The notes beneath the pieces were generated by a model. That model had not been told where the DNA came from. It ran no database searches and was given only the letters and a program-made list of their open reading frames with translations. This document shows positions 43,987 to 53,383 of a DNA stretch of 64,000 nucleotides, piece by piece (the first letter of the stretch is position 1; each line of letters begins with the position of its first letter). The position numbers and the translations under genes were made by a program. The stretch comes from UBA5072 sp963822145 (lineage in GTDB: Bacteria > Bacteroidota > Bacteroidia > Bacteroidales > UBA10428): positions 806,001-870,000 of the forward strand of contig CAWGGG010000002.1 in NCBI GenBank assembly GCA_963822145.1. Direction: 5' to 3'.

Positions 43987-46900
43987 ATGATCAGGAAAGA
44001 AATCATACTTCTTTTTCTTTTGACGCTTACTGGTCAAATATCTTCTCAAAACTATAATTTCCACAGTTTCAGTTCAGAAGAAGGATTGGCTCAATCCTAT
44101 GTTTATTCGATCCTTCAGGATGCCCGCGGCTATTTGTGGATTGGAACCGGGAACGGATTAACAAGATACGATGGTTTTGGATTTAAAAACTTCACCACCG
44201 CAGACTCACTGGCTGACAACTTCATTACTTGCGGCATCAGCGAAGGAAAATGCCTTTGGCTGGGTCATATGAATGGCCGGTTGTCCTATTATAATGGTAA
44301 AGAGTTTCTGGCTGTTGATGTACAGCAAACCAGCATGAGTCCAGTTACCTGCTTTGCCAAAGATAATGATGGGCAGATATGGGCAAGTACTTATGCTGAC
44401 GGATTGCTGAATCTAAGCAGGGAGACAGGTGTGTCAAAGCATTACTTGTTCAAAGATCAGATAACTGCGGTATCATTTGCATTTGTCAATAATGATGACA
44501 TACTGGTTGGTACAACTTCAGGCCTGTTATATTGCAGATTAGGTGACTCAAATGATATAGAAATAATCCGATTTGTTTCAGAGATACCGGAAACCAAAAT
44601 TACCGGTATTCAAAAAATGAGGAACGGATCCGGTTTTTATGTTGCAACGGAAAGCGATGGTATATATCGACTCAATACTGAAGGGGAAAAATTGAGGATA
44701 TCAAGGATTGATACAGGCAAGGGGGATGACTTCACAGGTATTCAGGGCGTGTTTGAAGACAGCCGTTCAGATTTGTGGGTCTGTACTTTTGGAAATGGGC
44801 TCATCAAATTGGATCTTTCTTTGCAGGGGGAACTTCTTAAGTTCAATTATTTTAATAGTACCAATGGATTTGCTTCAGATAATGTTAAGACACTATTTGA
44901 AGACCGGGAAGGAAACCTATGGAGTGGAAATTACGGGGAAGGGATCACTCAAATTACCCCCAAGACTTTTTCGGTATTTACGTTTGATAAACCCACCTAT
45001 GGTAATAACATTTTTTCGATGTATATCGACCGGCAATACAAGTGGATAGGTACCGGAAACGGATTGGTGAAAATGAACCAGATGACAGGGGAAATAGTCA
45101 GGTTCTATGGTAAAGACAGCGGACTGCCAAAAGATACTGTTACCTCGATATTTTCCATGAATGGCAGGGAACTCTGGATTGGAACTGAAAAAAATGGGCT
45201 ATTCCGGATGGACGTATTGCATGAAAAGATTAGAAAATATACACTGGGCAGTGGTACTCTTGAAAACTCAATAACCAGCATCGTTGGGAAAGATGATCAC
45301 GTTTGGATCGGCACAAAAAAGGGACTGTGTCGTTTAAATCATGCCAATGGCAGTATTAACTGGTATACCATCAGTCAGGGAGGTCTGCCTCATAATGTAA
45401 TCAATAGTTTATATATTGACAAGACGGATAGATTATGGGTAACCACCCGAAGCAATATTCTATCCTATATTCAGGATGAAAAGGTTTATAAGATACCTGT
45501 CAACAGTTTGGCCGGAATAATAGTCCTTGGCCCGATCACTGAAGATGAAGATTCACGAATATGGGTTGGTTCGAACGGAAATGGTGTTTTTTTGATTGGT
45601 ACAGATTCCATCAGGAATCTAGCCGCCAAAGAAGGCCTTTTGTCCGACTATTGCTATTCCATTATTTGTGACAGCAGCAATAACCTATGGATTGGTCATA
45701 AGGACGGTTTGAGCAGGATCAGGATCAAGGATTTTTCAGTGAAACCTATAGAAAAAATAGAAGGGGAGAAGAATAAATACCAGTTCAATCCAGACGCTGC
45801 ATTTAAAGATCCGTGGGAAAGGATCTGGTTTGGATCGGACAAAGGGCTGGTTTCTTACGATCCATCTTTGGAATATACTCGTTTTCCACCACCGGTTCTG
45901 GGGATTACCTCCATTAAAATTAATGATAAAGAAAGGGATTTTCAGGATAAAATAATTCTTCCACCTGGAGATTACAAAATACAGATTGGTTTTCTTGGGA
46001 TTAGCCTGAAGGAGCCATCACTTGTTAAGTATCAATACAAACTGGATGGCTATGATGACTGGTCCGAGATATCAGGCAACACCAGCGTGACCTTTAATCA
46101 CTTACCGGAGGGGGATTACACTTTCATTTTAAACGGCTCAAGCGGAGACGGCGCTGTGTCAGAAAATCCACTGATCATGGGTATTATCATTAAGAAGCCT
46201 TTCTGGAAGAAATGGTGGTTTTATATCGTAATGGTTCTTTCAATGATCTTACTGATATTCTTTTATATAAAGAGACGTGAATATAAGTTCCGGTCAGAAA
46301 GAAAAATACTTGAAGAAAAAGTCAGGGAACGGACCATTGAAATCCTGAATCAAAAGGATGAAATTGAATTGCAACGGGATCTGATTGACAAAAAGAATGC
46401 AAATATAACTTCCAGTATATTGTATGCGCGTCAGATACAGAATGCGGTCCTTCCTCCTCAGGACCTCATTGATAAATTGTTACCCGACAGCTTTATCATA
46501 AATAAACCAAAAGATATTGTCAGTGGTGATTTTTTCTGGTTAACAGAAAAGGACGGTAAGATAGTTTTTACTGTGGCCGATTGCACAGGACATGGTGTTC
46601 CGGGTGCTTTTATGAGCCTTCTGGGCATTACCTTATTAAATGAAATCGTAAATATTCGGGGCATAATAAGGTCTGATGCCATCGTCACAAATCTGCGTGA
46701 AAGGGTTATTCAATCTCTTCAGCAAAGCAGAAAAGATGCTACCACATCCGATGGGATTGACATTGCCTTAATTGTGCAGGAAAAGGACAGGAGCGTATTA
46801 CAATATGCGGGCGGGATGAATGATATTGTTTACATTCGTAATGGCGAACTGCAGGTAGTAAAGGCAGATCATATGTCTGCCAGTGTTGCATATGAAGATT

Positions 46901-47154
46901 CCCCTCCTTTTACGATGAAAGAAATAGTCTATAAAAAAGGTGACATTTTCTATCTGTTCTCAGACGGATATCAGGATCAGTTTGGTGGTGATCATGACAA
47001 AAAATATCTGATTCACCGGTTTTATAAATCTTTATTGGAAATATATGAAATGCCCATGAAAAGGCAAAAAGAAATCCTGGAACAGAGGCTGAGTGAGTGG
47101 ATGAAAGACAATATTCAGACGGATGATATTACGGTGATGGGAATCCGTTTGTGA
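43987..47154 (+). CDS. Two-component-type propeller sensor with SpoIIE phosphatase output
   Basis: The 1055-residue membrane protein has a signal peptide, periplasmic regulatory propellers (about 25-620, repeated G.LWIGT...GL.R.), a Y_Y_Y domain (about 650-730), one transmembrane segment (about 745-765), a coiled coil and a cytoplasmic SpoIIE/PP2C-type phosphatase (about 800-1055). The phosphatase has the GDFFW and DCTGHGVPGAFMS metal-site motifs and a final DDITVMG. In other sensors of this family the output is usually a histidine kinase; here it is a phosphatase, so it may act through an anti-sigma or partner-switch system. It is the last gene of the T9SS-associated cluster. Confidence 0.9.
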   Translation: MIRKEIILLFLLTLTGQISSQNYNFHSFSSEEGLAQSYVYSILQDARGYLWIGTGNGLTRYDGFGFKNFTTADSLADNFITCGISEGKCLWLGHMNGRLSYYNGKEFLAVDVQQTSMSPVTCFAKDNDGQIWASTYADGLLNLSRETGVSKHYLFKDQITAVSFAFVNNDDILVGTTSGLLYCRLGDSNDIEIIRFVSEIPETKITGIQKMRNGSGFYVATESDGIYRLNTEGEKLRISRIDTGKGDDFTGIQGVFEDSRSDLWVCTFGNGLIKLDLSLQGELLKFNYFNSTNGFASDNVKTLFEDREGNLWSGNYGEGITQITPKTFSVFTFDKPTYGNNIFSMYIDRQYKWIGTGNGLVKMNQMTGEIVRFYGKDSGLPKDTVTSIFSMNGRELWIGTEKNGLFRMDVLHEKIRKYTLGSGTLENSITSIVGKDDHVWIGTKKGLCRLNHANGSINWYTISQGGLPHNVINSLYIDKTDRLWVTTRSNILSYIQDEKVYKIPVNSLAGIIVLGPITEDEDSRIWVGSNGNGVFLIGTDSIRNLAAKEGLLSDYCYSIICDSSNNLWIGHKDGLSRIRIKDFSVKPIEKIEGEKNKYQFNPDAAFKDPWERIWFGSDKGLVSYDPSLEYTRFPPPVLGITSIKINDKERDFQDKIILPPGDYKIQIGFLGISLKEPSLVKYQYKLDGYDDWSEISGNTSVTFNHLPEGDYTFILNGSSGDGAVSENPLIMGIIIKKPFWKKWWFYIVMVLSMILLIFFYIKRREYKFRSERKILEEKVRERTIEILNQKDEIELQRDLIDKKNANITSSILYARQIQNAVLPPQDLIDKLLPDSFIINKPKDIVSGDFFWLTEKDGKIVFTVADCTGHGVPGAFMSLLGITLLNEIVNIRGIIRSDAIVTNLRERVIQSLQQSRKDATTSDGIDIALIVQEKDRSVLQYAGGMNDIVYIRNGELQVVKADHMSASVAYEDSPPFTMKEIVYKKGDIFYLFSDGYQDQFGGDHDKKYLIHRFYKSLLEIYEMPMKRQKEILEQRLSEWMKDNIQTDDITVMGIRL

Positions 47155-47254
47155 AGAACGGAATACGCTGTTGTTAACCTCCAGAAATCCCAGTCCCTGA
47201 TCTCAAAAAAATGCCGGCTTCCGGATTACCATAATAACAGTCCTGCGTGATGTT

Positions 47255-47974
47255 TCAGCTATTGCTGATGATACTCCTGATCACTACCGAAGCACAAAAA
47301 CATCCAAAAACAGGGGGCATATAGGATATTGTACCTACAACAGATCGTTTGTTTTCCTCACCGGACACTTCACGGATGGCTTTTCTGTTCACCGGCTCAG
47401 GCGAGTACACTGCCGTGATACCGGTAAATATTCCCCGACGGTGCAGGTATTTCCTCACGATATAGGCGAATTTACAATGATGGGTATTTGAAATATCATT
47501 GATCTCAACACGCTCAGGATGCAGCTTGCCACCGGAACCCATGGAACTGACAACGGGAAGGCCTCTTCTGACGGCTTCCGCCAGCAAGGTTACCTTTGGG
47601 GTGAGCGTATCGATGGCATCCACAATAAAATCACAGGGTTGTTCAAGAATGGCCGCGAAACGTTGCTCTTTGAGGTACTCCCCGATGATATGCAGTTTGA
47701 TACCGGGGTTGATATCCAGTAGCCGCCGGGCCATCAGGGCTGCTTTGGATTGTCCCGTGTTGCTGGTAAGCGCTATGATCTGCCGGTTGCGGTTGGTGGG
47801 GTTGACAATATCCCCGTCAATGAGGGTGAGCTCACCGATACCGGCCCGGCAGAGCTGCTCGGCAGCATAACCTCCAACGCCGCCTAAACCGGCAACAAGC
47901 ACATGTGAACCGGCGAGTTTATCAAGGTTTTCTTTGCCAATCAGCAATTCGGTACGGCTTAACCAATGTTCCAT
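47255..47974 (-). CDS. tcdA: tRNA threonylcarbamoyladenosine dehydratase
   Basis: TcdA cyclises t6A in tRNA to ct6A. The ThiF/E1-like fold shows VLVAGLGGVGGYAAEQL (nucleotide-binding, about 28-44), TLIDGDIVNPTNRNRQI (Asp and the Arg-Asn patch) and the DAIDTL motif, as in E. coli TcdA. The length of 239 residues is a little short but complete. tatD lies 3 bp upstream on the same strand. Confidence 0.9.
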   Translation of the reverse strand: MEHWLSRTELLIGKENLDKLAGSHVLVAGLGGVGGYAAEQLCRAGIGELTLIDGDIVNPTNRNRQIIALTSNTGQSKAALMARRLLDINPGIKLHIIGEYLKEQRFAAILEQPCDFIVDAIDTLTPKVTLLAEAVRRGLPVVSSMGSGGKLHPERVEINDISNTHHCKFAYIVRKYLHRRGIFTGITAVYSPEPVNRKAIREVSGEENKRSVVGTISYMPPVFGCFCASVVIRSIISNS

Positions 47975-47977
47975 AAA

Positions 47978-48634
47978 TTACAGTTGAAAACAACGGCTGA
48001 AGTTATCCAATATCTGTGATTTCAGGCCGGATACCGTCATATTTCTGAGGCCGGCTGCCCGTGTATAAATCTCACGAATGCCAAATCCGGCATCGTCCGT
48101 TTCAAAAAACACCCGGTCCAAAGGAATGGTATTGAATATCCTGAAGGCTTTGCTTTGCTCGTTGAACAGCATATGCCCGAAGGAGAGATAGCAGTTTTTA
48201 CGGATCAGTTCTTTGGCAATCTCTATATCCGCGTTAAACCAGTGGAACACCCAGGGTATCGACTGATCGGTTTTTTTTCGCAAGGCCAGCATCTCACTGT
48301 ATGACCGTACACAATGGATGATCAGGGGTTTTTTTTCGGATTCCGCAATGTCCAGCTGGGCAAAAAAAGCCAGCTGCTGTGTTTCAAATGGTCGGTCTGT
48401 TTTTTTATCAAGTCCGGTTTCTCCAACAGCCAGTACCTTCTTGTTGCGGGCAGCAGATTTAACCATGGAAACCTGCGTTTCCCAGGTATCCTCCTCTACG
48501 TGCCAAGGATGAAGTCCTATGGAACAGTAGTCAGTATGTTCGAGTTTGTCCAGTTGGTTGGGGAAGATGTTGAGCACCAGGGTGGTTTCTGGATCACTGT
48601 AGTGTGTATGAGTATGTATATCAATATATTTCAT
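47978..48634 (-). CDS. TatD-family metal-dependent hydrolase
   Basis: The 218-residue protein has the N-terminal metal motif DIHTHTH, the SIGLHPWHV loop, AVGETGLDKKTDRP (Glu metal ligand), PLIIHCVRS and ETDDAGFG near the end, so a full TIM-barrel TatD-type nuclease. It probably acts on DNA or RNA in the cytoplasm. It forms a unit with tcdA. Confidence 0.9.
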   Translation of the reverse strand: MKYIDIHTHTHYSDPETTLVLNIFPNQLDKLEHTDYCSIGLHPWHVEEDTWETQVSMVKSAARNKKVLAVGETGLDKKTDRPFETQQLAFFAQLDIAESEKKPLIIHCVRSYSEMLALRKKTDQSIPWVFHWFNADIEIAKELIRKNCYLSFGHMLFNEQSKAFRIFNTIPLDRVFFETDDAGFGIREIYTRAAGLRNMTVSGLKSQILDNFSRCFQL

Positions 48635-48649
48635 GTCTGAGAGAAATGA

Positions 48650-48726
48650 GTTGTGTTGGTTGTGATTGTTACAATGGTCGTGTGGCTATGATCAGCCACA
48701 ACGATCACAACCCACAACAACCAAAA
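48650..48726. repeat. Palindromic repeat between tatD and purN
   Basis: gtggct pairs with agccac around a 6-nt loop, and outer arms (ggttgtgat, acaacc types) extend it imperfectly. The acaacc-rich sequence resembles part of the simple repeats near 16310-16345. Confidence 0.55.
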
Positions 48727-48736
48727 CCTATAGTCT

Positions 48737-49306
48737 TTACTGCTTCAAAATTTCCCTTTCAATGATCCGCGGAAAATGCTCATACTCCAGCTCATGCACC
48801 CTTGCAGCGAGCAATTCCGCGGTGTCATCCCGATTTACGGGACAGGTAGCCTGGAATATCGTACTACCCCTGTCATATTCCCGATTGACAATATGAATGG
48901 TAATACCGGAAACAGTTTCCCCCTGATCAATGACTGCCTGATGCACATGATTCCCGTACATGCCTTTTCCTCCAAATTTGGGTAACAGGGCGGGGTGTAT
49001 GTTAATGATACGATCCGGAAACCGCTCAATCAGGCGGATTGGAACAAGCCACAGAAACCCGGCCAGTATGATCCAGTCGATATGATGCATCAGCAAGTAA
49101 TCCAGGACCTTATCCGTATTATAAAACTCATCCCTGTTAAAAACCAGAACAGGCAAATCATACTTTTTAACCCGTTCAATGACGAAAGCGTCCGGACGGT
49201 TGGTGCAGATACAGGAAACCCTTATCTGGGGTTTGTTTTGGAAGTATGTAATAATATTTTCTGCGTTGGTGCCTGATCCCGAAGCAAATATGGCCAAATG
49301 GTGCAT
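48737..49306 (-). CDS. purN: Phosphoribosylglycinamide formyltransferase
   Basis: PurN adds the formyl group from 10-formyltetrahydrofolate to GAR in purine synthesis. Motifs: FASGSGTNAENI (phosphate binding), AGFLWLVP, NIHPALLPKFGGKGMYG (catalytic His) and YDRGSTIFQ (Asp). The length of 189 residues is normal. It is divergent from the acpP gene. Confidence 0.95.
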   Translation of the reverse strand: MHHLAIFASGSGTNAENIITYFQNKPQIRVSCICTNRPDAFVIERVKKYDLPVLVFNRDEFYNTDKVLDYLLMHHIDWIILAGFLWLVPIRLIERFPDRIINIHPALLPKFGGKGMYGNHVHQAVIDQGETVSGITIHIVNREYDRGSTIFQATCPVNRDDTAELLAARVHELEYEHFPRIIEREILKQ

Positions 49307-49468
49307 GCGTGTATAATGTATTATTTATCAGTGGAATAAAATTGAAAATTGGCGAAAATCAAGCCGAAAACCAAAGAAAAATATAATTTTGTTTGTTTTT
49401 TCCTTATTATTGCATTTTCTTTGCAACACATTTTTTAAAATTTTAAGTAATAATTAAAACTTGGTATT

Positions 49469-49708
49469 ATGTCAGACATTGCATCAAGAGTAAAAGCCAT
49501 TATTGTAGACAAATTAGGTGTTGACGAGAGCGAAGTTACCCCCGAAGCAAGTTTCACAAACGATTTGGGTGCTGATTCTTTAGATACTGTTGAGCTGATC
49601 ATGGAATTTGAGAAAGAGTTCAACATCGGTATTCCTGATGATGCAGCTGAAAACATTTCCACCGTTGGCGACGCGATCAAGTACATTGATGAGAACGTAA
49701 AGAAGTAA
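49469..49708 (+). CDS. acpP: Acyl carrier protein
   Basis: The 79-residue acidic protein has the DSL motif LGADSLDTVELIM, with Ser37 as the 4'-phosphopantetheine site. It carries growing acyl chains in fatty acid synthesis. fabF follows 26 bp downstream and rnc after that, a classic arrangement. Confidence 0.98.
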   Translation: MSDIASRVKAIIVDKLGVDESEVTPEASFTNDLGADSLDTVELIMEFEKEFNIGIPDDAAENISTVGDAIKYIDENVKK

Positions 49709-49734
49709 ATTAGGTTTTAACAAAACTTTCATTT

Positions 49735-50988
49735 ATGGAGTTGAAGCGAGTTGTAGTTACCGGGCTTGGTGCGGTAACTCCCCTGGGCAACAATGTTAAG
49801 GATTATTGGAACAGTCTGATTAACGGCGTTAGTGGGGCAAACATGATCACTCGTTTTAACACCGAAAATTTCAAGACCAGATTCGCCTGTGAAGTTAAAG
49901 ACTTCAAATCCGAAGACTACTTCGACAGAAAAGAGGTTAGAAAATACGACCTGTTTACCATTTATGCCCTGGTTGCGGCTGATGAGGCTGTAAAAGACGC
50001 GGGGTTCGATCTTGATGTTGTCAACAAAGATAAGGTTGGTGTAATCTTCGGTTCAGGTATTGGCGGTTTTAACACCTTTCTGAGTGAAGTGGGGGATTAT
50101 TTTAAAGGCAATGGCGTACCCCGATTCAATCCCTTCTTTATCCCCAAAATCATTTCGGATATTGCCGCAGGGCACATTTCGATCAGGTATGGTTTCCGCG
50201 GCCCTAATTATGCTACGGTATCTGCCTGTGCCACAGCCACCAATGCCATTATTGACGCTTACAACCTGATCCGGTTGGGCAAAGCCAATATTTTTATTAC
50301 TGGTGGTTCAGAGGCCGCTATCTGTGAACCGGGAATCGGCGGTTTCAATGCTATGCATGCCCTTTCCACCAATAATGACGAGTTTCAGACGGCCTCCCGT
50401 CCTTTCGATAAGACCCGCGACGGTTTTGTCATGGGCGAAGGGGGCGGTGCGCTTGTATTGGAGGAACTGGAGCATGCCAGGAGCCGAGGTGCCAGTATTT
50501 ATGCAGAACTGGTTGGGGGAGGATTATCAGCAGATGCACATCATCTCACAGCCCCCCATCCCGAAGGTCTGGGCGCCCTGCTGGTGATGAAGAACGCCCT
50601 GGAAGACGCCTATATGAAACCAGAGGATCTGGATTATATTAATGTTCACGGAACAGCAACACCGCTGGGCGATATTTCCGAATCCAGAGCGATCCTGGGC
50701 GTATTCGGGGAACATGCTTACAAACTCAATATCAGCTCAACAAAATCCATGACCGGACACCTGCTTGGTGCAGCCGGAGCAGTGGAAGCTATAGCAGCCA
50801 TACTGGCCATAAAATATGATATTGTTCCGCCAACCATCAATTTCATGAATCCTGATGATGAAATCGATCAGCAGTTGAACTTTACGTTTAACAAGTTCCA
50901 GAAGCGGACGGTCAATGCCTCACTCAGCAATACCTTTGGATTTGGTGGTCATAATACATCTGTAATTTTCAGGAAATTCTCAGCATAA
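49735..50988 (+). CDS. fabF: 3-oxoacyl-ACP synthase II
   Basis: FabF elongates acyl-ACP with malonyl-ACP. The catalytic Cys lies in VSACATATNA (about 166), with His in NVHGTATPLGD and STKSMTGHLLGAAG. The thiolase fold is complete at 417 residues. It lies between acpP and rnc. Confidence 0.97.
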   Translation: MELKRVVVTGLGAVTPLGNNVKDYWNSLINGVSGANMITRFNTENFKTRFACEVKDFKSEDYFDRKEVRKYDLFTIYALVAADEAVKDAGFDLDVVNKDKVGVIFGSGIGGFNTFLSEVGDYFKGNGVPRFNPFFIPKIISDIAAGHISIRYGFRGPNYATVSACATATNAIIDAYNLIRLGKANIFITGGSEAAICEPGIGGFNAMHALSTNNDEFQTASRPFDKTRDGFVMGEGGGALVLEELEHARSRGASIYAELVGGGLSADAHHLTAPHPEGLGALLVMKNALEDAYMKPEDLDYINVHGTATPLGDISESRAILGVFGEHAYKLNISSTKSMTGHLLGAAGAVEAIAAILAIKYDIVPPTINFMNPDDEIDQQLNFTFNKFQKRTVNASLSNTFGFGGHNTSVIFRKFSA

Positions 50989-50992
50989 AATT

Positions 50993-51718
50993 GTGTTGAA
51001 GTCAATCTTCCGATCGGAAAAGTACCTGTTTTCCCCGGATAAAAAGTTTACCAGGAATCTGAAACGGATACTTGGGTTTCTGCCAAAGAAACTGGAACTG
51101 TATCAATTGGCCTTTGTTCATAAATCAGCTTCGTATTTTATATTCAACGATATCAAGATTAACAACGAGCGTCTTGAATTTCTGGGTGACGCCATCCTGG
51201 ATTCCATGGTGGCTGAATTTCTCTACATGAAATTTCCGAATAAAGAAGAAGGATTCCTGACCCAAACCCGCTCTAAAATAGTCAACCGCGATAACCTGAA
51301 CCATATGGCCATTAAACTGGGCATTGGCGATTTGATTATTTCGAAAATGTCACACGACAATCACAAATCGGTTTATGGAGATGCCCTTGAAGCCCTGATC
51401 GGGGCACTGTATCTCGATAAGGGTTACCAGCGCACGAAAAAGATAGTCCTGGAAAGGATCATCCAGAGTCACAGCAACATTAACCATTTACTGGAGACGG
51501 AAATTGACTTCAAAAGCCGGATCATTGAATGGGGTCAGAAAAACAAAAAGGCAATCAATTTTACCAGCTTCGAAGAATTGGATGAACAGAGCAGCGCACC
51601 AGTTTTTATTACCCACCTGATCATTGTTGACGACATAGTTGGCCGCGGCAGCGGCAACTCCAAGAAGGAAGCGGAACAGAATGCTGCCAGACAGGCACTT
51701 CAGATTATTGAAGGCTGA
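50993..51718 (+). CDS. rnc: Ribonuclease III
   Basis: The RNase III signature NNERLEFLGDAILDSMV (about 56-72) and the GDALEALIGALYLDKG stretch carry the metal-binding acidic residues, and a dsRNA-binding domain follows (about 165-240, ending GRGSGNSKKEAEQNAARQAL). It cleaves double-stranded RNA in rRNA processing. The start is a GTG at 50993, 4 bp after the fabF stop. Confidence 0.93.
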   Translation: MLKSIFRSEKYLFSPDKKFTRNLKRILGFLPKKLELYQLAFVHKSASYFIFNDIKINNERLEFLGDAILDSMVAEFLYMKFPNKEEGFLTQTRSKIVNRDNLNHMAIKLGIGDLIISKMSHDNHKSVYGDALEALIGALYLDKGYQRTKKIVLERIIQSHSNINHLLETEIDFKSRIIEWGQKNKKAINFTSFEELDEQSSAPVFITHLIIVDDIVGRGSGNSKKEAEQNAARQALQIIEG

Positions 51719-51733
51719 CCCATCTTACATGAT

Positions 51734-52177
51734 ATGAAATCCAGGACAGAAAAGAAGCAAACCCTCAAACTCAAGATAGGGAAAGATATCCGTTACCAGC
51801 TGCTCGGGATTTCCTGCCATGAAAACGATTACCGTTTGGTTTGGGCCATCAATAACACGTTAAAAATGGAATTTGTAAGGATGGACAATCTCGTGGTACA
51901 TAATACAAGACTTAAGATGGATCTGGAATTCAGCAGGTTTACTTACCAGGACGAAGACCGGTACTTTACTTATTATCTGATTTCGAACCGGTGCCCGGAT
52001 GGATTCCTGTTCCAGGAAATAAAGAATTTTGATTTTTTAATGCAGATTGTCGGAGAAATGCCCTATGCAGAAATCCAGACATTCAGCCGCAAATTGAAGA
52101 ATGTGGAGGTTATTTCAGCCACCTTTATATTACAACCCATAAAACTAAAAGGGATTAATCAGGTTTTCCAGGAATAG
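51734..52177 (+). CDS. IPExxxVDY-type conserved protein
   Basis: The 147-residue protein resembles the small Bacteroidota family often found next to rnc, with DYRLVWAINNTLKMEFVRMD near residues 32-51. The function is unknown. It follows rnc by 15 bp and is probably in the same operon. The family name is from memory of gene context and sequence pattern. Confidence 0.6.
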   Translation: MKSRTEKKQTLKLKIGKDIRYQLLGISCHENDYRLVWAINNTLKMEFVRMDNLVVHNTRLKMDLEFSRFTYQDEDRYFTYYLISNRCPDGFLFQEIKNFDFLMQIVGEMPYAEIQTFSRKLKNVEVISATFILQPIKLKGINQVFQE

Positions 52178-52209
52178 CAAGGGATTGGATAATTTTTCAG
52201 CAAAATCGG

Positions 52210-52611
52210 TCAGCTTCCCTTTTTCTCGGTGGCAAGAATCATCTTGATGTCGAGGTTACTTCCAATCTGCAACACATCCACAAGGTCCTGTATCGTTAAG
52301 GAGCCATCCGCACGCACCACTATGGTGACATCTGGCAGTTGTGATTTAATTCCGCTCAATTCTGATTCCAGATCCTGGTACAACACCGGTTTCTCATCAA
52401 GATAATACAGTTTCTTCCGGGTTATGGAAAGGGTGATCTGCTTTTTGGCAATGGTCTGACTTGAGTTGGCCTTGGGTAAAAATAACCGGATCACATGTGG
52501 ATTGGCAAAAGTGGAAACAATAAGGAAAAACAACAACAGGAAGAACATGATGTCGTTCAGCGAAGCAGTGGCTACTTCTGGCTTAAACTCGTGTCTTCTT
52601 TTGATTTTCAT
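52210..52611 (-). CDS. ExbD-family biopolymer transport protein
   Basis: The 133-residue protein has a basic N-terminus, one transmembrane segment with the conserved Asp (LNDIMFFLLLFFLIVST, Asp near 20) and a periplasmic domain. It couples proton flow to TonB with ExbB. It is the last gene of a TonB-ExbB-ExbD unit; the 3-bp gap to ExbB supports this. Confidence 0.9.
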   Translation of the reverse strand: MKIKRRHEFKPEVATASLNDIMFFLLLFFLIVSTFANPHVIRLFLPKANSSQTIAKKQITLSITRKKLYYLDEKPVLYQDLESELSGIKSQLPDVTIVVRADGSLTIQDLVDVLQIGSNLDIKMILATEKKGS

Positions 52612-52614
52612 CGC

Positions 52615-53304
52615 TTATCGGCTGATAATATTCATGAATTCAAAAGACTCCTCTTCCACCTGCGAAATAAAATGATCGATTCTCATATTCAGAATATGGT
52701 AACCGGTAAAAGCGATAATTCCTACGATAAGTCCGCTTCCGCTTGAGATCATTTTTTCATACAGCCCGCCGGATATGATGCCAATACTGATGTTGTCGGT
52801 CAATGAAATGTTATAAAAGATCTTGATAATTCCCGAAATGGTACCGATAAAACCGAGCATGGGGGCAATTCCGGCAATCAGCCCCAGGTATCCGAGGTGT
52901 TTGCTGACCCGTGCAATTTCGATATTGCTGGCGGATTCCAGTGTGCTTTCAATTTCTTCGGCAGGTTTTCCGATTTTACCGATAACCCGTTTGAAAATAT
53001 TGGCATAGGACGATTGATCATGTTCAAGATGAATGGTTGCTGCCTGGATATCGCCTTTCCTTAAAAGATCGTTGAAATGGGCAACATAACCCGGGTCGAT
53101 GCTCAGATTTCTCCTGATATCGAGATATTTTCTGATGATCAGGTAAACTGCAACAAAGGATAACAGTACAATTGGAAAAAGAATATATCCGCCCTTCAGG
53201 AACAGCGTAAGAAAGGATATCTCACCAGAACTGGTGGTCTCTGTCATCTGCATGGTATATTCGGATCCTGAAGATTGGGCAAGTAAAAGAATCTGGTTAA
53301 TCAT
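52615..53304 (-). CDS. MotA/TolQ/ExbB proton channel protein
   Basis: The 229-residue protein has three transmembrane segments (about 32-52, 140-165 and 180-200) and the family signature around GLIAGIAPMLGFIGTISGIIKIF. With ExbD it forms the inner-membrane proton channel that energises TonB. Confidence 0.9.
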   Translation of the reverse strand: MINQILLLAQSSGSEYTMQMTETTSSGEISFLTLFLKGGYILFPIVLLSFVAVYLIIRKYLDIRRNLSIDPGYVAHFNDLLRKGDIQAATIHLEHDQSSYANIFKRVIGKIGKPAEEIESTLESASNIEIARVSKHLGYLGLIAGIAPMLGFIGTISGIIKIFYNISLTDNISIGIISGGLYEKMISSGSGLIVGIIAFTGYHILNMRIDHFISQVEEESFEFMNIISR

Positions 53305-53383
53305 ACGGTCGTTTTTCTATTCTAAAATTAAACGTAAAATTTTATCAAAAAGGTACAAAAATATATGAATTCTGAATTTTCCC

